The position numbers and the translations under genes are program-made. DNA of 64,000 nt from positions 1,337,800,915-1,337,864,914 of the forward strand of contig OY856409.1 of NCBI GenBank assembly GCA_963693085.1, read 5' to 3'. This document shows, piece by piece, positions 55,858-64,000 of this stretch. Below the pieces are notes generated by a model. That model was not told the DNA's origin and searched no databases. It saw nothing but the letters and a program-made list of their open reading frames with translations. The stretch is from Alisma plantago-aquatica (lineage: Eukaryota > Streptophyta > Magnoliopsida > Alismatales > Alismataceae). The number at the start of each line of letters is the position of its first letter. Positions within the stretch are counted from its first letter, which is position 1.

Positions 55858-57790
55858 GACAGACAAACAAACTAATGTTGTTGGAGCCAATAATGATGGA
55901 GACAACGAGTGCAACGAATGCATATTAGTGCCTTTTCTTAAACCTTTGTATTGAAGCTTTCATTTTGTAGTTTCCAAATGTAACTTGTTTGTGGGTGTTT
56001 GAATATTGTGTAACGGACATAGTACTTAACGTCATATGACCTTTTATGTTTAAAATTGTGATGTTACTTGTGCATAATTTATGTTGTATTGTGTAACAAA
56101 ATATTGTCTATTACAATAAATTTAAATTTGCTGTTGCCAATTATTTTGTTACTTACTCATTTATACAAAAATGCACAAGTATACATACATACAAGACATA
56201 TACCATGCATTCACACAATAGTAGTAAGATTTATTTTAAGTATACATATAAAAGTAATAATACTCAACTCACATTCATAATAGAAAACAAAAAAAAATCA
56301 ATCATGCATGAAATTATATATTTGATGTAAATTGAATCTTGTATTGTACAATCAACATAGTTATGTGGTCATTATTTTTAAAATTATTCTGTAAGAATAG
56401 AACATGATAGCCAAATCCTGACTAGGTTGCCTAATAGAATCAGACTAGATCCTGACTGGTATTTACAAGAATGACTAGTATATACAAGATTTAATGATAA
56501 TTCTTAAATGGATGATAAATGAATAATATGTATAGAAAATGAAAAGAATTGATATGAATAGATTAAAAAGCTGGAAGGTTCTGTGGATGGTGGAAATATA
56601 TTTTGATCATAATAAACCTATTATGTCATTGTATGAACCATTTTATCATATTAAAATAAATATTTTAACAATAGACACTTATTGGATAGATAATGTACTA
56701 AATGGTAAAAATAGGTAAATGCAAAATAAATGAGATCAATGATTTATTTAAATCACATATTAATGTCGACATCCTTGGAACCTTAAAAACATAGAACTAA
56801 CGAAATTAGACTTTCACCTCATTATTGGATAAATGAACATAAGTTAGTAAGTGTGTAAACATTCAAATAAATATTTATGCATGTACCATTTAGATTGAAT
56901 GATCTTTATGACCATGGTGATACAATGTGAACCCAATGGATATTAATGATAAGTTATAACAACCAAAGACATATAGTGAAACATTTATATATGAAGGGTA
57001 AAATGGTAACTTTGTAGCATAAAAACCTAATGATCAAATTAGCTTGCAACAATCATAGTATGCTATGTTGGAACATCTAAACCCTAGAATAGATATAGAG
57101 AACCCATGTACAAATAAATAAAAATTAATTGAGTCACTTGGAATGCTAGGTACATGTTTGTATGGAAATCACCTAAGATGTAATAAAATGGACACTGGAT
57201 GTTATTAAATGTAACTTATATGCTATTGAATCACATTAGTGAATACCATTATGAATTAAATAAAAGAATGAGTATAGACATTAAGAAACTTATGTTGGGA
57301 AATATGAATTAACTTTAGATATGAGTCAACAATATAAATATGTTCAATGCAATAGCTAGCCATGAGGATGAAGTACATATCTAATCCACAAATATTATAG
57401 TCCCTAACGAGATATTGATATGTGATAATGAATGACTAACTATGCATGTCCTACCTTAAAAATGAACATAAATATGCTTAAGAACCATGTGCTTACTTAA
57501 TAACATGCCAAACCTAGAGAGAGAATAGAATGAGCTGATTAATAATACAATATAGTGGTTATAGTATATAAAGTAAATAAATTTGGATACATATGCAATT
57601 TAACTAGTAACCCTATATTGAGAGAGAAATTACAATAGAACTAAATGGGAAAGAATATAACCCAAATATAAAAGATGGAACAATTAATTGGTTCCAAGCC
57701 AAGTGACATCACCATTATACTACTTTGTAGATTCTTCCTTTTGGATCCTTGTTGTAATTGAGCATTCTATGTAGCTTTGAATATTAAAGA
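55858..57790. other. AT-rich non-coding stretch
   Basis: No frame with domain support, no inverted repeat end that I can recognise, and no tandem array. It may include the 3' flank of the Harbinger-like region. The frame at 56068-56280 is hydrophobic and most likely chance. Confidence 0.4.
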
Positions 57791-57796
57791 CACTAA

Positions 57797-58723
57797 ATTC
57801 TCGATTACTTTGTCTAGTTATTTATTTTCCCTCTTGTATTCCATGCATATTTATTAGTGGTGAACCCTAAACTATTTTTATAAGCCATTCTTGACTCTTG
57901 AAGGTAGCCATCCCTAATACATGATTGTTGGATTTTATTAAATGTTAAGATAGCACTGAAATTGATCTAGGAGTTTTGAATCCCTTTGGGATTTAGCCCT
58001 TTAGATATTTGGCTCACTTGAGGTAGCCTATGTCTCACCACCCTATGCACAAGTTATAATAGATTTGTTGTCTGCCAGTTGAGTGGATAAAATAACAACT
58101 TGGTGAGTGAGTCATTCTTCCATAGATGATAGAAAACATGACACTTTAGCCCTTGAAAGAAGTAATATGACAATGCTTAATCCTAATATTTAAAGTTGAT
58201 CATCTTGTTATAAATAATGTTGAATATTTTAATATCTTGATCTTGGATAATGTTGCATATTTGATAGCTACACAGATGTACGAAATCATCTACCTAAATT
58301 ATGGAAGTTGAACCCATTGATGTTGCGATCTTATATTACTAAACTAAGTTTACTAAATACTCCCTCTTAGAATAGGTCTTATACTCAAATCATACTTTGT
58401 ACCTACTTTTTAAAATAGCTAAATAAGAATATAACATCAAAAATTATTGACCCCTTCTCCTCATTGGTTCATGTTGTGGATTATTTATCCCTTTGGGATA
58501 TACATGGATAGGTGTTCGATGGAAGATATAAAAGAGATGTGCAAGAGTTGTCCTCTACTAAATAGTATATGGGAACCATTTATATTTTCAATTGTATTTT
58601 ATATGTATAGGCTTCCGCAATGTTGATTGTAAAGCATGAATAAAACAATACTAGTTTATATGTATCTTGATTTAAATCACGTTGAAAAGAAAAGAAATTG
58701 GTCCAAAAGTTTGAGTTTTTACA
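57797..58723 (+). repeat. Diverged 3' half of the same LTR family as the 24-44 kb array
   Basis: Collinear with 36570-37479 and 40660-41574: shared words include AAACTATTTTTATAAGCCAT, GAAATTGATCTAGGAGTTTTGA, ACATGACACTTTAGCCCTTG and the end TTTGAGTTTTTACA. Identity is clearly lower than between LTR1 and LTR2. The primer site that follows in the array copies is absent; instead ATGTAGGTGC follows. It is therefore a solo or outermost 3' LTR part. Confidence 0.8.
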
Positions 58724-59560
58724 ATGTAGGTGCATCATCTATGGTTGATGCAGGTCGAGTTGGCCGACTCATGACAACAAATTGGATAGTTGACTCTTTG
58801 GTGAGAAGTCACTCGGTTGGGGTTGTGGTTTGCCACTTGTTGAGGCCTTTCAATGAGTAGGCCACCATTTGTTTGGGTAAAGGGGGCAAAGGTTGTCAGT
58901 TTTGATCCACTTTTTCCCTTGGGACATATTTGTGATCCATGGAAACCTAGTCCCCAGAATTTTGGATGTTATTTGATTGATTGGGGACCTTTTGAGTGCA
59001 TTATTTGGCACATTCTAGTTGTACGACTTGTGAATGAGGTGCCCAACTGGGTGGAATCAGGGTTCCCTATGACTTTGGTGCAAATTTGAGCTGACCGAGT
59101 AGCATAATGGGATAATCGACTCACACGGAGAAGCAACTCACCCTTCAACTTTATGTCAACTGACTCGTCGATGGGTGCCCAATTTATGGGTCAATGAAAG
59201 TGCTATTAAATTTCCTTTAGACAAACTGACCACTTATTGGATCGATTGTTTGGCACTTGAGAGAAACTAAATGTGCAATCCAGTTAGGTTATTGGGTTGT
59301 CCATCCTACTCACTTGTTGTTGTCTCATAGAATTTTGAGGCCTTTGTAGCCAGTTGATTGGGTTTTCCAACCGCCCGATTGGGAGGACTACATGTCACTT
59401 TTCACTTGTATCTCCTTGTACAATTTTAAGTGGAAATTTGGATCAATATCTATGGCAACCATAGAATACATGCCAATATTATGAAATGAAAATGAGCTAC
59501 ATGCAAAATTGAAGTACCCCAAACTAATAAAAATCAAAATCCTAATTGAAAATATAATCT
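58724..59560. other. Unassigned stretch, possibly LTR of the minus-strand Athila element
   Basis: No protein domain. Short words such as GACTCGGTTGG, GCTGACCGAGTAG, TGACTCGTCG and ACCGCCCGATTGG recur. It lies on the 3' side of the minus-strand integrase remnant, where a 3' LTR would be expected. The two plus frames (58636-58860, 58853-59089) have no domain support. Confidence 0.3.
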
Positions 59561-59561
59561 C

Positions 59562-60470
59562 AGGTTGCCTCCCCGTAAGCGCCTTATTTTACATTACTAG
59601 TTTAATGTTTGTGTATCGATTTACTTTGGGTTTGTTGATGGGGAGTGGGGCTACTTCCTTTGCTTCCTGATCCTCTATGGTGTAGTATTGCTTCAAACGT
59701 TGTATATTTACTATTAATTATTTCTTATTTTTATCCCATAAGATGAAATGTCCATGGGGGTAGACACGTTTCACCAAATAAGGCATGTGCCAATGCGATC
59801 TCATCTTACCTGGAAAAAACTGGAGTCTCGAATTGAAGAGAAACACCTGATCACCAAATTGAATGTCTTTTTTATTTAGATGAACACTGTGACACATCTT
59901 AGTGCACTCTGTCTTGATGTGTGCATTCTTGTAGGTGGTCAATTGGATTTCCCATAACTCTTGCAATTGAAGGAATCACTTCTCTTCAGCTAAGGACATG
60001 TTAAAACTAAGAAGCTTGATTGCCCACCCAACTTTGTGCCCCATCTCAACATGGTGGTGATATGACCTCTTGTAAATTATTCAGAATGGAGTGGTACCCA
60101 GAGGGGACTTGTATGCTATTCAATAGCCCATATGCCACTCAACTTCCATAGCCCTATCTTTCTGCGTACAAGTGGTTGTCTTCTCTAATATGACCTGAAA
60201 TTTAATGTTCAAAACTTCCACATGCTTGCTTGTCTGTAGATGATACTTGGATGCTACTTGGTGATGAACCCCACATTTCTTCAGCAAAGATTCAAACTTA
60301 TTTTCCAAAAAAGGTGAGCCACCATTAAAGACTATAGGTCACGGTCCCAAATTATCTCCTTGAATATCTTAGTAACAGACTTGGAGTCACTAGAAATGGT
60401 GGGGATTGCTTCAACCCACTTGGAGAAGCAATTTGAAATAATAAGAATATCTAACCTTAGATATATGGCC
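59562..60470 (-). pseudogene. Athila/Tat integrase remnant
   Basis: Minus-strand pieces. Around 60400-60450: KWVEAIPTISSDSKSVTKI (core). Then NGGSPFLENKFESLLKKCGV and HHQVASKYHLQTSKHVEVLN (60120-60308 and just upstream), with the family's SHPQTSGQ-type word changed. Then 59718-59966: KNAHIKTECTKMCHSVHLNK, FGDQVFLFNSRLQFFPGKMR and SHW, the C-terminal module of Athila/Tat integrase. Frameshifts and stops separate them. The minus-strand word GGGGAGGCAACC (59562-59576) is the usual sequence just after Athila integrase. It is inactive. Upstream reverse transcriptase is not visible. Confidence 0.82.
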
Positions 60471-62500
60471 AAGGGTCATATCCTACCTCATGGCAAGTAA
60501 GGAACTACTCCCTCAATTCTCCCTTCTCATATTCTCTCTCCCATAACCTCCTTACCTTACAAAAACCCTACTATTCTCTCCCTCTTTCCAATCCAACCCA
60601 AAGATGGAAAAGTTCTTTGCTTATCATGCCTTAACCACCAAGAACATACCCTCTTATAATATTGTCTCTCAACCTATAAGAAATAACCTATAAATACCCT
60701 AAACCTATCCCTATAAATGCTATAAAAGTATCCCAATAGACTCCACCATCTCGTCAAACCTCATCCATGATGTTTCCTTGCCACCCAAATCATAAAAGTC
60801 CTTTAAATCATTGATCCTCTTTCTCTTCTATTTAGCAACACCGTCACATAGCCTAGACTAGGCATTTTTGCTTTGTGCCCCTTCAGGCCTTCTCAAAACC
60901 TCACTGACCTTGTGAGGCCAAGATAGAACTAGGGGTCACTATCCAAGTCCCCACTGATCCCTCCTTCCATTCTTCCCTTTGACTCTAGAAAGTCATTCAC
61001 AATAGCCCTTGCTTGCATGTTCATGATGATAGTCAGTGCAGAAGGAGATCTCTAGGTCATTAGATTGAGACGAGTTCATGTTGGTTGTAGATATACAAAC
61101 CAAAATTCATGAGGTCACTTCCTTTCCTCAAGACCAATTTAGTGGAGGGGATCAATCTTCACCACCCGATATCTAGCCCAGTCAATGAATGACCATGACC
61201 CAACATAGTATATTGTTGCAAATTGGTATCTATATATATTTCATCCCAATATTCAAAGAGATGAGCCTGATCTTCAGTAGTAATAAATGAACCTAAATCC
61301 AAATATTAGTATTAATAATCATTTATATAAAAAAACTAAATATAATAAAAATGATTGAAGATCTACATCCATTTTGTTTTCCACAATATCTCAAACAAAA
61401 TCCTATTTACTTATTTCAAGAAACATAAGTTAACCACCCTTGCCTTAGCATAGCTCATCTATGTAGATTATAGTAGTGGAGGTCGTAACAATTGAGATGG
61501 ATCTAATGGATGTAGGGTTCCATCATGTAATGTATATTCCATGCTAGATGATTGACGTCGAGAACATTAACATATATGCATGGAACATTAGTATTATGGA
61601 GGAGGTATGAGATCACCTCAGTATCCTATCTTCTTTTACTATTCTATCTACTTTTTCTTCTTATACCTTGAAGCACCACAATTCAAAATTTTTTGTCAAT
61701 TCATTTATAAATTTTGAAATAACACATTGCCGTCAGGGCATGCATAGGTCTTTCTAAACTACATGTAATAACATGCTCTAACTTGGGTAACAAACATTCA
61801 AATCTGATTGGAACCATGTTATATATTTATCAAAACTTATATGCACGTATACCCTCTTGTTATATTAGTAGAACTCCTTTAAGATTTAGTATTATTCTAA
61901 AACTTACCTATAAACTACCATCATATTATTGATTGGCTCCCTACTACTCAAAAGTAAATTTCATATTGCATCATTATGTTGACCAGACCCCACCCATGAC
62001 TCTATAACTAAATCAAGAAAGCAATTTTAGAATCACCTAATCCATTCATATCTAGGCTTAATTCTTAGTTTGACTAAAAAATAAAAAAATGGATTTCATA
62101 TCATAAAAATTTGCAAAACTATTTTTAGAGAAGAGTAGAAAAATGGTATCTACAAGTTTCAAATTTTTTGATTAGTTTGGACGTCTCATGCATCCTATAG
62201 TTTCTTCATGTTATTACCTATAACAATTCATAAGCCATCAATTCTGAATCGAACAACTCAAGTAAAGGGAGGGGAGATATTATTATCTACATCCATGAAA
62301 TATTAGGTATAGCAACCAAAGAGAAAAATGATGAACTCTTCCACCCTCATTTCCCACCAAACCATACAGACTTTGTCCCTTCAAAATAATAAAATCCCCA
62401 GGGAAGGAAATCACACTATTGTAAATTAATGCATCCTTCAGTCTCTCCTCATATCTCTACATCTCCTCCTCCCTTGTAATGTTGATGGGGAATTCTTCTC
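60471..62500. other. No recognisable gene
   Basis: AT-rich with CT-rich patches near 60500-60620. It lies on the 5' side of the minus-strand Athila integrase, where reverse transcriptase would be expected, but none of its motifs can be read. No tandem repeats. Confidence 0.35.
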
Positions 62501-62501
62501 T

Positions 62502-62504
62502 TTA

Positions 62505-62549
<45 letters not shown>
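62502..62549. repeat. Compound microsatellite (TC)n(TA)n
   Basis: About ten TC units run straight into about twelve TA units. It adjoins the copia LTR and could have grown at its end. Confidence 0.97.
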
Positions 62550-62564
62550 CCCTACAAAACAACA

Positions 62565-62784
62565 CACATGCCATAAAGGTTCTTAAGCCCGTGGAAAAAG
62601 ATATGAGCAGAGGAAATCCCCTTTTGTGTAAAGGTCTTTCTTATTGATAGAAGGCAACACCCCTTTCCTATGTATAGGATCAGTAGAAAGCATACAAACA
62701 TAAGACAAATCCTAATGGGCCAAGGTACAACTAGACCCATATTACAAATAGACTAAAAAATTTAACTTAATAGACTCTCTAACA
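62565..62784 (-). repeat. Ty1/copia LTR end (3' LTR fragment)
   Basis: On the minus strand the LTR begins TGTTAGAGAGTCTATTAAG at 62784, directly after a polypurine tract CTTGAGGGGGAGTG (62785-62797), the standard copia arrangement. It continues through AATAAGAAAGACC. The left limit is not fixed, because no partner LTR is in the window. The interior to the right has no recognisable copia pol. Confidence 0.65.
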
Positions 62785-62797
62785 CTCCCCCTCAAGT

Positions 62798-63825
62798 TGA
62801 AGCTTGGGAAAATCCCAAATCAGATTGCAAACAGACAAATAGACAAACTAAACAAAGTAAAAAGATAAGAAAGCCCATACAAGAAATTCTCTCCGTCTGA
62901 ATATTACAATAAGGCACTTCAAAAACTCAAATACTCCCCCTCAAGCAGATAATATAAAAGTGGGTACAAATGCAGGCAACGAGAGCTTCTAGATCAGTGT
63001 GTAGTAGCATCTGGAGAAGATTAAACATCAATAAATATGTATCATGGTCTTCATCATAGTCTCTATTGTTATCAAATAGTTTTGAGAGTGTTGGAACACA
63101 AGAAGCAATAGATAACGTGCATATAAGGCATGAAAAAGAAAATAGTCAACATGATCAAGGCACAAACATGCCAAAGAGTGTTGGAACACAATAGCAAACT
63201 ATAGATGGTGTAGCTGGATGAAAGATCAGTATCCGAAGTAAAATTAGCAAAAAGTCTCCAAGATGAACCCGGTAACAGAAAAGCATGAAGATCCATCATA
63301 GCATGTAAGTCAACAAAGATACTATCATCATATAATCATATGAATTCCATCCTTGTAGTAGACGTCAAAGTCGAGTGTTGGGTAACAAACATAGTAGATG
63401 TGTGCAAGGCACTTATAAAGAGTCAATGTCTAAACAAAGCATGGTCAATAGTAGTGCAAACTCACAAAACGTCAAGTAAAAAGTGCTAATCATAGCACAA
63501 GTAGCAAAAAAGACATTTCCGAATAGAAAATTAGCAACAAATAGCACAACTAAAGTTGTAGCAGTAATCAAATGAGACGATGATGAATAAGTAATAGCAG
63601 TAGCAGAAAGATCCTCATAGCAGCAAAAAAAGTAGCATGAAGAGTTCACATAACTGTAGAAGGATCCACATAGAAGAAAATAGAGCACCAAATAGTAACA
63701 AAAGGATCCACATAGCAACAAAAGTACCACCACAAAACAACACAAAGATCACTAGAAAGCAGCATGACGATCCAAATATCAGTAGTAAAAGTGGCATGAA
63801 GATCCATGTAGCAGTAGAACTAAAG
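62798..63825. repeat. Low-complexity stretch with repeated GATCCACATAGCAGCAAAA-like words
   Basis: Variants of AAGGATCCACATAGCARCAAAA recur between about 63600 and 63820, and GTTGGAACACAA occurs twice (63090, 63180). A second GGGGGAGT tract (minus; 62930-62941) follows the copia polypurine tract. The minus-strand frames 63413-63745 and 63615-63857 are Leu/Phe-rich products of this simple sequence, not genes. Confidence 0.5.
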
Positions 63826-63850
63826 TCTTCTTCTTCTTCTTCTTCTTCTT
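63826..63850. repeat. (TCT)n microsatellite
   Basis: Eight TCT/CTT triplets without interruption. Confidence 0.97.
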
Positions 63851-64000
63851 TATTCATCTCTCCTCCATCTCATCTCTTCCCTCTACTCTTCATCCTCTAT
63901 TCTTCCCCTCATGCCAACTATGAAAAGATTCAAGAGAGTGGTTAGAGTGGAGAGTCAAAAACAATGGTAGAGGTAGGGTTGTAAAGACAAATATGTGGAG

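Noticed and set aside
63413..63945. Leu/Phe-rich minus frames and a Ser/Lys-rich plus frame, possible membrane proteins
   Set aside because: Their composition follows directly from CTT/GCA-type simple sequence; no conserved motif.

Overview
The window is plant nuclear DNA, and I see no intact host gene. The evidence is a dense nest of plant transposable element families: chromodomain-bearing Ty3/gypsy elements of Tekay/Del type with tRNA-iMet primer sites, Athila/Tat-type gypsy elements with a tRNA-Asp primer site, a tRNA-derived SINE, a 5S-rRNA-bearing sequence that looks like a Cassandra TRIM, a hAT-type non-autonomous element, a PIF/Harbinger transposase with a Myb/SANT partner, and a Ty1/copia LTR. 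The genus cannot be read from the sequence. The AT-rich, heavily nested layout fits pericentromeric or other heterochromatic DNA of a large angiosperm genome.

Layout. 1-4.8 kb: 3' spacer and 3' LTR of an Athila/Tat gypsy element (+ strand), with a SINE inserted at 936-1150. 4.88-5.07 kb: 5S-derived sequence (- strand). 5.648-23.751 kb: an old chromovirus on the - strand, bounded by TTGGG duplications, with two degraded LTRs, an iMet primer site and pol remnants. Three elements sit inside it: a LINE-like retroposon (7374-8280), a gag-only Athila-like element (12919-19605, TTGCA duplications) and a hAT-type element (22118-22855). 24.27-44.5 kb: an LTR-internal-LTR-internal-LTR array of a non-autonomous element with a period of about 4.1 kb. 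Its first LTR is split by a young Tekay chromovirus (24978-36207, ATGAC duplications). That Tekay element keeps pol in one frame with four stops but has lost gag, the primer site and part of its 5' LTR.

44.5-45.8 kb is a GC-richer island with unidentified reading frames. 45.8-48.9 kb is an AT-rich leader built of shuffled internal repeats. 48.9-55.9 kb holds the most unusual content: a Myb/SANT-like ORF, a PIF/Harbinger transposase, two small ORFs with GRF-like zinc fingers, two tandem Myb/SANT-like pseudo-ORFs, an unknown ORF and a fourth Myb/SANT-like pseudo-ORF, all on the + strand. 57.8-58.7 kb is a diverged 3' half of the same LTR family as the 24-44 kb array. 59.5-60.5 kb is a degraded Athila integrase (- strand). 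62.5-62.8 kb is a copia LTR end (- strand), followed by low-complexity DNA.

Two themes run through the window. First, most stop codons that break the TE proteins can be explained by single C-to-T changes on one strand or the other, as expected where cytosines are methylated. Second, three unrelated LTR families each carry clusters of short CpG-containing inverted repeats.
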